NCBI GenBank assembly: GCA_028751875.1
Contig: CM054153.1
Span: forward strand, 13,996,073-14,060,072
Length of the DNA: 64,000 bases
Direction: 5' to 3'
Origin: Rapana venosa
Lineage: Eukaryota > Mollusca > Gastropoda > Neogastropoda > Muricidae
Shown here: positions 34,665 through 48,027 of the stretch, piece after piece
Layout: the number at the start of each line of letters is the position of its first letter
How positions within the stretch are numbered: the first letter of the stretch is position 1
Notes under the pieces: generated by a model
The model's input: the letters and a program-made list of their open reading frames with translations, nothing else
Databases searched by the model: none
Told to the model about the DNA's origin: nothing
Translations under genes and position numbers: made by a program

Positions 34665-37600
34665 GCAGTACCTGGTAACTCAAAGGCGACGGCGTACTCT
34701 TCATTGTTTTCGCCAGGCTGGTCCATGGAATCGAAGACGCTGTCGGTTTCGTCGCCTGTCAGCATGTCTTCGTCAGAACTGGCCTGACGGGTCTCCAGCA
34801 CTGGCAGCTTGGATGTCAGGTCTTTCCTGCACAGGTCAAAGGTTGGGGGTTCATTTTGTTGTTGCTCCTGAGCTACCAGCTCTGAGGTTCACTAATGAAT
34901 GGTGAGGTTCTGCATATAGGTCCGTTGGTCTGACTTTAAGGTAGCTGCATTCCGACTTCAGGAATGATGTCGTAACACCATACCAGTGTGCATGCATTTT
35001 TTTTAAAATCCTGTCATCTGTTCCTACCAGCACACAATGGCCTACTCTTTCCAAAGGCAGAACTGGTTTTAAAGTGCGCACAAGATGTTCCTGCATGCAT
35101 TTGTACACAGTGCCTTGGTTTTTAGTCGCGTCCAAAGTGGATTTGGTACAGATGTCAAGAGTGGTGGAAAAATCCCCTCCAACGGGCATCTTGGTAGTGG
35201 CTCCAACCCAAACAGTTAGACTGTGACTTCGACACTCTAATCACTAGGCTCTTCCGCTCCCTTCACTGGTTGGCTTGTATAGCTCCAAAAATATCTTAGC
35301 ATCTATGGAATCACTGCTCAACAGATTCTTAGTCGTCTGTCACCAGTACAGATTACCACTTTCAGTCAGGGCAGATTTTTTTCCTAAAGGAAAAATGCAT
35401 CACCATGAGAACAGTGCCACCTATTTTTTCCTATATCCCAATGAGAAAGACTTTTTTCTACAAAGTTTTGCCTGGGGAAACGACCTTGCTGCGGTGGGTT
35501 CCTTCACATAACAGAGTTGTTTTGTCATTATATCTCTGAAGGAACAATACAAAACAATCGTACAAAAATGATCGTTACTACCTTTCTTTGTGTATGGTGG
35601 CGATGTGGACAGTGAGGGCGCGGGCCTCGGCAGCCAGTTCAGGGTTCGATGAAGTCGATGCGTCTTCCTCCTCGTTGGAACCCTGGGCTGGCAATGGTGG
35701 GTGTAAATCTGCCTTCACCTGTCAAAATGAATCAATCAATCAATCAATGAAAGAATAAATGATTGACAAAGCACGCAGAACACATCATAGGCATGACTGC
35801 AGCATTACATAAAAAGGAAACAGAAAAACAAGTAGTGGAAACAGGGAGGGGACAGGAAGAAAATAAACTTACAGGCAGAAACAAAGACACAAACTACGCA
35901 ATACTCACAAAAGACATACACACTCTCATACAGGCACGCATGCATGCATGCACGCACGCAAGCAAACACTGTCACACACACACTATCTCTCTCAACTTCT
36001 GAAGAAGAAAACACTTTCAAGTTGAGTTTGATTCATTCCTTCATGATACATGTAAAACGACCTTTAAGCTTCAAATCAATAAAAAATGTGTTCCCCCCCC
36101 CCCCCCTCCTCTCTCTCTCTCTCTCTATAGAATTCACACTAGAAAAAAATGAACATGCATGATATTTCTACTCTAAAGTCTAAGACCAAAAAAACCCCAA
36201 AGACTTCGCTCACCCTGGATTTTTTCAGACTGGCACGCACAAAGGACAAACGTTCTTCTGCCGTTTTTTCTGCCGATTCCAGCGTGCTGATGTCTTCCAG
36301 TTTGGACTTCACTGTTGCCAGCTCCTCCGACAGGATCACCTCAATGCAACTGATTGAACATGGAACATTCTGGATAACTTCATGCTGAAACATTCATACT
36401 GTTGTTGTTGTGTGCTCCCCAGCTTAACACCCTGGGGGTCACCCAGCACATGCACTCTGTCTCACTCATCCTGCCTAAGAATCACTATTAGAGCACACAC
36501 TGGATGATCAGTCTGCATCTACGACTCTTTTCAAGTACTTTGCCATATAAGCAGACATACTCCAACGTCAGAGGATTTTTTTTTCTCCTGTAAAAGGAGA
36601 GTATAATTATGCTGTTGTGCTAAGTATTTGTCACAGAGAAAGACAACACTATCTCAAGATTTTTTTTTTTTTTAAACATAACAACACTAAAATGTAGGCC
36701 CTGGGATTTTAGCTTACATCAGTAACTTGACAAAACATTGAGCCTAGGCCAACACATGTCTTGGTTACATCAGTTTTCAACTCAGATGGTCAGAGCTTAA
36801 CTAGCGCCGTATGATCAGGAACGTCTGTCACAAAACTGTTTCACAAGACTAATTCCCATCAGAGAAAATAAGAGTTAGATTTTGTTGTGGCCAGGTAAGA
36901 AAACATAATGGTGTTACAAGCTGATAATAGCTACGCCAGCTGAATTTTCTTTCAAAAGCAGCCAACTACAAGAATTTTTGCTGGTCTGCATGTGTTTGTT
37001 AGGTATGTTTGTGGGCTGACACTCACTACATCTTACTAACCAACTCAATTTCTCAATAACTATGTTTTAATTTCCATTATGTAGTTTGCAGTAACTAGTT
37101 TGGGTTGTTTTTTTGTTGTTGTTGGGGTTGTTTTTTTACTAACTCTGACGCACAGGCAAGACATGCTGCTCTAAAGAACTGAGACAAAGGGTGGAAAATG
37201 CACTAAAAAAAATTTTTTTTTTTTAAAAGCATCTTCTTGTGTCTGTGACTAGAACTCCGGAGTGTTACCTGGTCTGTTTGGGGACCTGGTTGAGAGACTC
37301 CTGGGCCTGGATTTTCTTGTTGCTGCGCAGCAGACAGGGGGCGAAGATGATGGCCAGGCCGTTGACCGACATCTTGGTGCTGTCCTCATGCATGGCCACC
37401 CTGCACACACAACACGGAGTTTGGTTTTGTTCCTCTGGCTAGATACACTTGCCATGTTTGATTTGGTTTTGTTCCTCTGGCTAGATACACTTGCCATGTT
37501 TGATTTGGTTTTGTTCCTCTGGCTAGATACACTTGCCATGTTTGATTTGGTTTTGTTCCTCTGGCTAGATACACTTGCCATGTTTGATTTGGTTTTGTTC

Positions 37601-38597
37601 CTCTGGCTAGATACACTTGCCATGTGCCATGTTTGATTTGGTTTTGTTCCTCTGGCTAGATACACTTGCCGTGTTTGATTTGGTTTTGTTCCTCTGGCTA
37701 GATACACTTGCCATGTTTGATTTGGTTTTGTTCCTCTGGCTAGATACACTTGCCGTGTTTGATTTGGTTTTGTTCCTCTGGCTAGATACACTTGCCATGT
37801 GCCATGTTTGATTTGGTTTTGTTCCTCTGGCTAGATACACTTGCCGTGTTTGATTTGGTTTTGTTCCTCTGGCTAGATTCACTTGCCATGTTTGATTTGG
37901 TTTTGTTCCTCTGGCTAGATACACTTGCCATGTGCCATGTTTGATTTGGTTTTGTTCCTCTGGCTAGATACACTTGCCGTGTTTGATTTGGTTTTGTTCC
38001 TCTGGCTAGATACACTTGCCATGTTTGATTTGGTTTTGTTCCTCTGGCTAGATACACTTGCCATGTTTGATTTGGTTTTGTTCCTCTGGCTAGATACACT
38101 TGCCATGTTTGATTTGGTTTTGTTCCTCTGGCTAGATACACTTGCCGTGTTTGATTTGGTTTTGTTCCTCTGGCTAGATACACTTGCCATGTTTGATTTG
38201 GTTTTGTTCCTCTGGCTAGATACACTTGCCATGTTTGATTTTTGCAATGCCGGCTCATGGCCATCCCAAAATAGCTGAAAAAATTTAGTAAACATGTTTG
38301 CCGGAGAAAGATGCCTCAGCCCATTTGTTGATCTCGCATTGAGGCTACTTCTTCATTTTTTGGGGTTTCTGCCAGTATAGCACGCACACGTGCACACACT
38401 CTCACACACACACACACACACATACTCATGCATCCATACACATATTGTAAACACACACACACACACACACACACACCTCATGCATACATACACATAATGA
38501 AAACAAACACACACACACACACACACATGCATACATACACATAATGAAAACACACACACACATGCATCCATACACATAATGGAAACACACACACACA

Positions 38598-38634
<37 letters not shown>

Positions 38635-41558
38635 CCTCTCTCCCTTACTTTGCCAAGTGGAAGGTGAGCCTCTCAAACAGGTCGTAGTTGGCTTTGGGTA
38701 GTTTCTCTAACACAGCAAACATACACTGAACCTGTTCCTTACGATCCTTGATTTCTGCACACATACAAACACCCACAACATCAACATTTCTCATTGTTTC
38801 CATCCTCTGGAATGAACTAACTAACTACCATAATATGAAGAAATTACTCTTCATCTTCAGCATTGGGTTGGGTGTGTAGTGCCCGGTCTTCTCCTGTGCT
38901 TGGTACAGCAAAGAGGTCTGCCCGCTGGCCTTAGCCACCACAGTCTAAGTCTGCAACCTCTCTAGGTGGAGGATGCTGAGAACTAGATTTTTGTTGGTTG
39001 GTTGTTGGGGGTTATTTGCGCTGGTTGTCCTCACCCATGCAGCATTTGTCACAGCTTGAGGCTGTGTCCACCCTGCTCCATGTTCTCATCAAGAAAACAC
39101 CCACATTAACTTGGTGTGGAGGTGTGACTATGGAGGAGTTCACTCTCGACCCAAGAGTAAGAGATCGTCACAGAGCTAAAGAAGTTATGAAAGACATTTC
39201 CAGAAAGGAAAGTCCGAAACCTGCATGTCCCTTTCAATCGTGGCAGATTTCTCGGCAGGAAATTCTGGTTGCTCACTCTTGGGAAAATGCCATGATGTTA
39301 TGCTAAATATGTAAAGCTGGTAAGCTGATGACATTATCATAGTTTGTGGGGGTAACTGAGTGTACAGCATTACAAGATGCACCACCCAAATTACAGTAAA
39401 AATGTATAATTTATTTTTAATCCCAATTTGGACTGTTAATGACAAAACTACTGTCAATAAATTCGACCCAAACTTGATTTATAATCTGAAGAACACAATT
39501 ATGAAGCATACATATTTGAGTAAATTAAAACCCTCCAGTGGCTACCTTACTAGTGGGCAAACGGTCAAATACACAAATATTTCATATTAGCAAACCTCAG
39601 AGCTCTATCCGAGGAATGAGAAAGAAAACAAATGAAATCCCTTCAGCAAAATTATACTTACATTAACAATATTTAGTGTAACGATTTTTTTTAAACCCTC
39701 AAAAAACAAACACACAAAGCACTATCCTTTAGTAAAGCCAAGTACAGAATACCTGAAATACTTTAAAACTTTCCTTATCTCAAAAAGAGGATGTAACATT
39801 TTTACATCCACCATGTTTTCCCATGAATTGTATAACACTGCACAACATTCAGTCACATTTTCCACTCCATCCAATCAAAAGTCTTTTTCTCTTCAGACAT
39901 ACCTGACCCTCTAAGGAAGTCATCGTAGAGTTCGAAGGTGAGGAGAGGTTCGGGCAGTTCCCTGAAAAAGGCTTTCATCACCGTCGTCAGTGTGTGGACA
40001 GGGTATTCATCCAGGTTCACCAATTCGTAGTCTGTGTGAGATCACAACATCATTGTGGGTCAGAATGTTTCCAACAGAGTCACCATTTCATGCTCTGTGA
40101 TCACGGCCCAGGCCAAAAGCCGAGTCTGTTATTGATGTAAGCAAAATCTTCATTCATGACAAGCTCTTAGCATACCATTTTGCACTCTCCTTTAAAGGAA
40201 AAACAAATCCACTGAAGTTGCTGTACGCCTGTCTATATGGCAAGGTACTTAAAAAGAATCATACACAGACTTGGATCGGGGTGGGGGGGGGGGGGGGGGG
40301 GGGAGTTACCAATCAGAGTGAATATTCTGTTGTGCAGAAAAATAAGATATCCCAACACCAGTACATAAAATCAATGCTTACTTCCAAGCAATAAAACAAG
40401 AATCGTTGACAACAGATATGATACACCATCTGTGAAAACTCACTGCTGAGAATTACTGGTGTTGGGTTGTGGGATTTTTTTTTGCAACTGCACATTGCTC
40501 CTTTACTAAGAAACTTTCACGAAAGATTTTTTTTTTTAAGCTGTAATCTGTCCAAAAATATGCACCACAAATCCTGAAAAGAAACACAACCTCCCTGAAT
40601 GTTTATCAGACACTGCCCCCGACCCCCGGAAAAAAAAACAACCAACAAAACCAACAACAAAAATTCCTTAAAGAACCCATGGTATGTCTGTAAACATTCT
40701 TTGCTGAATGTCATTTTTGTTTTTTTGTAGCCGTGTATTGTTTTGTTGCTATGAATATTTCATGATGAACATACTTGTGTCCTGTCAAAAAAAAAAATCA
40801 GTTTTATAACAGCATCAATCTCACCAACCTATATAGAGCTGTCATTCTCAGATATCAACATACCAACCAATACATCATTGTCTAGCATTACTACAACACC
40901 TATGATCATTCCTTCCCACATCTTAAAAAATTGACCCTATTTTTAAAATCTTAACTTTCAAGACAATGATCCCTTTACCCCCCCCCCCCCCTCCCCCCAA
41001 TTTGTTTTAATCTTAACTTTGAGGGCAATCATTCCCCCATCCCCCACAAAAAAACGCAAACAAACAAAAACCAAAACCTGATGATCTTAACTTTGAGTTC
41101 ACGCATCTGTACACCCCACCCCTGCCCCCCCAAATTTTTTTAAAGTTCACACACAAAAAAACGATACTGTTTAAATCTTGACTTAGAGGAAAAAAAACCA
41201 TTCTTTAACCGTAACCCCCAAAAAAGCCTCACAATTACCCCCCCCCCCCCCCACCGGAAAAAAAAAAAAACAGACCAAAAAAACGATTTTTTAAAAAAAT
41301 GTCAAAACCCACACACAAAGTAACCCCAATCTTGTTTCTCGCTTACCTGACTCCAGCAGAGACCTCAGCTCCCTGGCTTTAGGGGCGGCGGCACTCTTTC
41401 TGTACAGCCCCTCCGTGAAGAGGCCGTGCATCTCCACCGCGTTGATGAGGCGCTCCATCACCGGGGGGATCTTGTCTCCCTCCCTCAGCAGACTCTCCAG
41501 GGGAGCTCCAAACAATTTGTCGTTGGAGGCGTTCTGCAGGGGATGAGGATGGAGAGTG

Positions 41559-41629
<71 letters not shown>

Positions 41630-44600
41630 TCGTCACTTTGTCAGAGCCTAACTCTATATTGTATTTGGTAAGAGTGTGGGGATGAGGGGTTTTTAATGTT
41701 GTTCCATGGCTAAAGCTCCGAGGTTCACCAATGGTGAGATTTTGCGTACACGACTGTTTACGCGCTGTTATGTAGCTGTCTTCTGATTTGGGGATGGATG
41801 ACAGTTATAAATATATTCCGTACTGCCAACACTGATGAAGGATATAATAAATAATAATAATAAATAATAATAAATAATAATGTATGGAATTTATATAGCG
41901 CTGAAGGGTATCCCTTATTCCCACCCCTACCCTTTTTTTCTTCTTTCCTATTCTTTCGAACAAATGACTGACATCTAACTTCTGGATGAACACAACCTTT
42001 AATGCATGATTTACCAGTGGGTTTTTTTTGGTATAGGTTTGTTTGGGGGTTTGTTTGTTTTTTATTTTGTTTTTGCTTGGGGGGGGGGGGGGGGGGGTTG
42101 TGGGTTTTTTGTTTGTTATTTAGCTAGAGCTCTGGGGTTCACCAATGGTGAATTTCTGCGTATGCAACCGTCCCCCCCCCCCCCCCCCCCCCCACTCCAC
42201 TCCCCTTTAGGCAGCTGCTTTCTGACTTCAGGGAATTTTGTTAGTAGAATTCTATTTCTGTCACTCTGTGTGCTTTTTTATGTATGTCTTTTTCAGGAAG
42301 AGTGCATAAGCTCTGAGATTGGTGTTGCTCTCGTTACAGTTTTGTTAATGTGTGTAATAATGTCACTGAGAAGACACACACACATACAGCAATGTACACA
42401 CACACACACACACGCGCTCGCACAAGCGCACGCGCAAGCTGCACGCACACACACACACACATGCACGAACGTACACACACACACCCACTCACCTGATTAC
42501 TGCTGGAGCCTCGACAAGCAGATATGGACCTTACTGAACACTTTTTGTGGCACGTGTACTTGCACACTGAAAATCAAAATGGAAAATAATTTCAAACAAA
42601 TTCCGCAGACCTGCCAGTGCCTTAACTCCCTTTATCTATATACGCATAGAGAAGATCAAATATGCACGTTGAAGATCCTGTAATCCATATCAGTATTTGG
42701 CGGAATCTGGAAACATAAACGTACCCAGCATGCACTCTGTACCTGGAGAGGGATGGGCTCTGCCGTGTTCTACTTGCCCAAGGGACACGGCCTGAAAAAT
42801 TCAGCGCTGAACCCCAATAACTCCTTAAGTTGACGCAAACAGTCCCACATTCAGACAACAACCTTGAATAATTCTCTTTGTCTTCTTTTTGTATTTGTGT
42901 TTCTAAGGTCCCTGTGTGACAATAAGGTTCATTATTTAAATATAGCACCATTACAAACACAATCTTTGTTCATTTTTCTTTTACGGGATATATTTATTTG
43001 TATATGTAGTTATCTTCAGTACATTAGAAAATGCAAGTAAATCAAAATCATAGGTATGTTTTTTCTGTTTGTGTGAGGTAGTCCTCAATGGACCTCCTCA
43101 GGAAACATATACTCAACAAAAGGGTTAATTTGAGGTGAGGTGGGTTTTTCTTTTGTTTTTGGGGGTGTTTGGTTTGGTTTTGGTGGGTTTTTTTTTTTTT
43201 TTTGGGGGGGGGGGCGGTTTGTGCTGAGGATTTTTCCCCCCTTGCTAGGGCTCCAAGGTTCACTAGTAGTGAAACTTTGAGCATGGAACGTTTGCCCACA
43301 ATTAAGGTAGCTGCATTCCGACTTCAGGGATGATGCCTAGGTACACACAGTGTGCATACATCTTTAAACATTTCTGTCATCCCTTCCTACTGCCACCAAA
43401 TTGCCTACTCTTCAAAAAAGTGAAAAAGGTTAAATAACTGTGTACAAGATGCTCTCTGTGTGTTTGTACACAGAACCTCAATTTATAGTCTCATCCAAAG
43501 GGCTTTACAGAGGGAGTGGAGTCGGCACTGGTGTCAACTCTAGAGGGAAAATCCCTTCCTCCACAGCAAAAACAAATCCAGCATAACTCCGTGTAGGGTC
43601 CGGTGCTAAAATTAGCCCACCCCCTTCCTTTTCTTCACCCTCCTGGTTTATAAACGATGTCAGTTCCTGCTGTAATTAGCTCCCAGCTGGGACGGGATGG
43701 AAGACTGGCTAGCAGCTGAAAGTGGGGGCAAACTGACAGCTGTGCTTTAAACAGGCATCTCGTTGGAAGCTCAAACCTGCACCATCAGAATGTCAGTTCA
43801 ACGCTCGCTCTAACCGCTAGGCTATCCAGTCGCCCCAGTTCCATTATTCATTTAAAAGCAAACAAAGAAAAACTGACCCTAGTTGTAGCGGTGGTTAGGT
43901 TGTGGTGTGGTGTGGTGTGCGGTATGTTGTGTGGTGTGCGACGTTTGTGTGTGGTGTGCGTGTGGTGTGTTGTGGTGTGTTTGAGTGTGGTGTGGTATGG
44001 GGTGGTGTGATGTGGTGTGGTGTGGTGTGGTGTGGTTGTGTTTAGTTGTGTTGAGGTGTGTTGTGTTGTGTTGAGGTGTGGTGTGGTGCAGTGTGGTGTG
44101 TTGAGGGTGGTGTGGTGCAGTGTGGTGTGTGTGGTGTGCGGTATGTTGAGGTGTGGTGTTGTGTTGAGGTGTGGTGTGGTACGGGGTGGTGTGGTGTGGT
44201 GTGGTGTGGTGTGTTGTGTTGAGGTGTGGGGTGTTGTGGTGGTGGTGTGGTGTGGTGTGGTGGTGGTGTGGTGTGGTGTGGTGTGTTTGTGCTGTGTTTG
44301 TGCTGTGGTACGGGGTGGTGTGGTGTGGTGTGGTGTGGTGTGGTTGTGTTGTGGTTGTGTTGAGGTGTGGCGTGGTGTGTTGTGTCGTGGTGTGGTACGG
44401 GGTGGGGTGGTATGGTGTGGGTGGTGTTGTGTGTTGTGTTGAGTGGTGTGGTACGGGTGGTGTAGTGTGGTGTGGTGTGGTGTTGTGTTGTGTTGTGTTG
44501 TGGTGTGTTGAGGTGTGGTGTGGTACGAGGTGTTGTGTTGTGTTGTGGTGCGGTGCGGTGCGGTGTGGTGTGGTACTGACCCTGGCAGACCTGCCCCTTG

Positions 44601-44692
44601 TCCATGATCCAGATGAGGGAGGAGCAGTACTCGCAGAAGGTGGGGATGCTGAACTGCACCTGCAGGAACTTGTGACCCAGGTGCTCCTGTTG

Positions 44693-44730
<38 letters not shown>

Positions 44731-45384
44731 GCCACATAAGTAGGATGGTACATGCACACGCATATGCATACACAATCTCACATGCATGCATGCCTGTTCG
44801 CACACAGACACACACTGCTCAGAGTGTGCGCGCATGAGCATACACACACACAAAAGCAGGTGCACGCACACAAACACACTTTTCACAGGGTCAGACTAAT
44901 GCCATTCCATATTTTTCTTCAGTCTGGAAATTCAGTCGCAAGTAGAAGAAGACGCCAGCAACAAAAACCAAAGACGAGAACTAAACAGACAACACAATAT
45001 GAACGGTTGATTTTTTATTTTTTTATTTCTATTATTGCGAGGATGGGGGGGGGGTCATAAAATAAATGAAAGTACATCAAATTTAAGATGCCCCTCATAA
45101 AAGAAACAGAACTGACAACAACAACAAAAGAAATAAATGGATGAACAGATAAAGAGACAACTGCATGTGCACAATCAAGTAAAACAAAAAAATCCCACAA
45201 CAAATAAACATACAAAAATGAAGAAATTCTTTTTTTTTTTTTTAAACAAACAAACACCAGGAAACAGACACAGAAGCAGTGAGTGATGAAAAAAAAGTCA
45301 GAAATGAAGAAACAGAACGATAACACATCAACTGACAACAAAAACCAAAATAAAAACAGACCACCACAACAACACACACACACG

Positions 45385-45457
<73 letters not shown>

Positions 45458-46211
45458 GCACGCACACACACACACACACGCACACACACACACACACACA
45501 CACGCTAAAGAACCACCTACCACCATATCTTTTTTCTGTTTGTCTCTCTTGACCGGTTTCTCCGGCTTGCTCCTCTCCTCTTTCTTCTCTTTCCGCCGCC
45601 CAGAGTGCTGCTTCATGAACTCATCCAGAAAGCCGCGGAAGGCATTAAGGGCCATAACCAGGGGTGCCTCCGTCTGCTCCTTCTTCATCTCCGCCATCAG
45701 CACTTGCTTGAACTTCTCGAACAGGTCGCGGTACTTCACTGCCACCTCGTCGTGCTGTAGACACGCGGTCGACAGTTGGCGATTGTTATGAGTGTCGTCG
45801 ATACGTGTGACTCTGTGTGCGTGTGTGTAAGTGTGTGTGTGTGTGTGTGTGTGTGTGTTGTGTGTGGTGTGTGTGTGTGCGTGTGCGTGTGTGTGAGTGT
45901 GTGTGTTTTAATTTTATTTATTTATTCTTTTATATCAAGGATAATGGAATAAGCACTTATGTGCTTTTTTACATCCAGTCCCCGTGTGTATTGAGTTTTG
46001 TAAATTCTGTCATCTGTTCCCACTGGCACACAATGGCCTACTCTTACGAAAAGCGGAACAGGATTTAACATGTGCACAAGATGTTCTGCGTGCGTTCACA
46101 CACGGGGCCTCGGTTTATAGTCAACTCCAGGGGAAAATATCCCCTTTGAACAGGAATTGAACCCGGGTCGTCAGATTGCGAGCACAATGTTCTGATCACC
46201 AGGCTATTTTG

Positions 46212-46257
<46 letters not shown>

Positions 46258-46365
46258 TTGTGTGTGTGTGTGTGTGGGTGTGTGTGTGTGTGTGTGTGGT
46301 GTGTGTGGTGTGGTGTGTGTGTGGGTGTGTGTGTGTGTGTGGTGTGTGTGGTGTGGTGTGTGTGT

Positions 46366-46423
<58 letters not shown>

Positions 46424-47958
46424 TGAGTGTGTGATGTGTATGTGTGTGTTTGTGTGTGTGTGTGAGAAATAAGTCTACGTCTTCTTAGTCAATGGTCTTT
46501 AAAACGTTGAATTCATATATTGGTGTATGTGTGCGCGTGTGAGTGGCATGCGTAAACAATAAGTTGGCTTTCTAGTCAATGGTTTTTATAACATCGTGTT
46601 CCCAATTGGTGTGTGTGTGTAGTGTGTTCGTGACATTTTTATTTAAAGTTATTTTGGAATGTTTTAACCAACATGAAATGTAGCTTTTTTGTGTCTTTCA
46701 AGATTATGATGCTTATCAATCTGCCTGTCAGTATTGTAATTGCCCTCTATGGGATGATTAAAGTGTTTTTGACTTGACTTGACTTTAGCCAGGGAGGCAC
46801 CGTGGTCGAGTGGTTTAGGCGGTCAACTCGTGATCCAGAGGTCGCGGGTTCGATCCCCACTCAGCTCGGTGTTGTGTCCTTGGGAAAGACACTTTACTCC
46901 TATTTTCCTCACTCCACCCAGGTGTACAAGTGGGTACCAGCTCTGCTGGGGAAGTATCTGGTGACAGACTAGCGTCCTGTCACAGGGGTGGTGAAAAACC
47001 ATCAGTTCGCTTAACGCTACAGAAACCGGGATAAGCTCCGGCTCTATGGGCCTTCTGGCTCAAAAGAACATACTTACTTACTTGACTTTAGCCAATACAA
47101 ATGTTTCTTGTCTTTGTATGTGGAGGGATCCCCCCCACCCCCCCACAGTACATTTTAATTTTCATTCACTGGTACTTGTTTTATAAACTGTTTAAGTTGT
47201 TGTTGTGTTGTTTGTGAGTTCTTCAGCTTAACACCCAGGGAGTCACCCCCAAAAACATACTCTCTGTCTCACTCATCCTATCTGGAAATCACTGTGAGAC
47301 CATAAGTAAATAACTGGATGAAAAGTTTGTGAGTGCAACTGTTTTCAAGTGTCATGCCATATGAACAGCCATACTCCAGCTTCAGAGGACTGTTTTCCTC
47401 CTTGAATGGGGGACGCAAGTTGTCATGCTAAGAGCTTTGCCTTCTGTCTTTTTTTTTTTTGGCCAAGAGCTTGTCATGGATGAAGACAATCCCCACAAAA
47501 CGTTTCACAGCATAAGAACAATTTGATGCAGGACTTGGCACTTTGCCTACATCAATAACGGACCAAGCTTTTGGTCTGGTCCACATCACAGACAATAAAT
47601 CTCACCTGCATCTCCACGCCTATCACAGTCTTCAGCTCCCGTCCAAACTCATCCAAAGCCCCGCGGAAAATCTTGTCAAAGATGGTGTCCCTTCGCGTTC
47701 CTCCTTTGAACAGCTCGCGACACTGCACAGATCGTTATTGCCATTAGATATGGGAAGTAACATGTAACCGGAATCATTTGAGGTTTTTTTTCTTTCAGTG
47801 TTAAAATTTGTTGTTGAGTGCAAATGTGAAGATTTTTCTGTGTTAAAAGTTTTCAATGCATAGTTCTATCCTGCGTGGTGTAAAGCTATTATTGCCATAA
47901 GCAAATGTGAAGACTTTTCTGTGTAAAATTTTTTATGCATCTTTCTGTCCTGTGGTTC

Positions 47959-48027
<69 letters not shown>

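Larger units (their letters stand above)
27323..34671. other. Last myosin intron
   Basis: AT-rich with (CA)n tracts (27719, 30926, 31137), a 17-C run at 27881-27897, a (GA)n tract at 29159-29180, SINE fragments and the 33.6-kb minisatellite. No exon was identified. Confidence 0.6.

Noticed and set aside
37424..38240. CRISPR-like regular repeat
   Set aside because: The 42-bp units are contiguous with no unique spacers, and the context is a eukaryotic intron.
37249..38295. Long open frames on both strands with a 14-residue repeat
   Set aside because: The 42-bp minisatellite is divisible by three and stop-free in several frames. No start context or splice sites fit, and the array is intronic.
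38998..39306. 102-codon + strand frame in a myosin intron
   Set aside because: No domain resemblance; it lies in repeat-like intron sequence.
43848..44886. Long minus-strand open frames rich in His, Thr and Pro
   Set aside because: They are translations of the (CCACA)n satellite. All frames are open because the repeat lacks stops; only the 44581-44686 part is a real exon.
45283..46472. Open frames of alternating Cys-Val or Thr-His residues
   Set aside because: Direct translation of (TG)n/(CA)n microsatellites.
46792..46865. tRNA gene
   Set aside because: A-box and B-box are present, but there is no acceptor-stem pairing or 3' half, and a SINE body with target-site duplication surrounds it.
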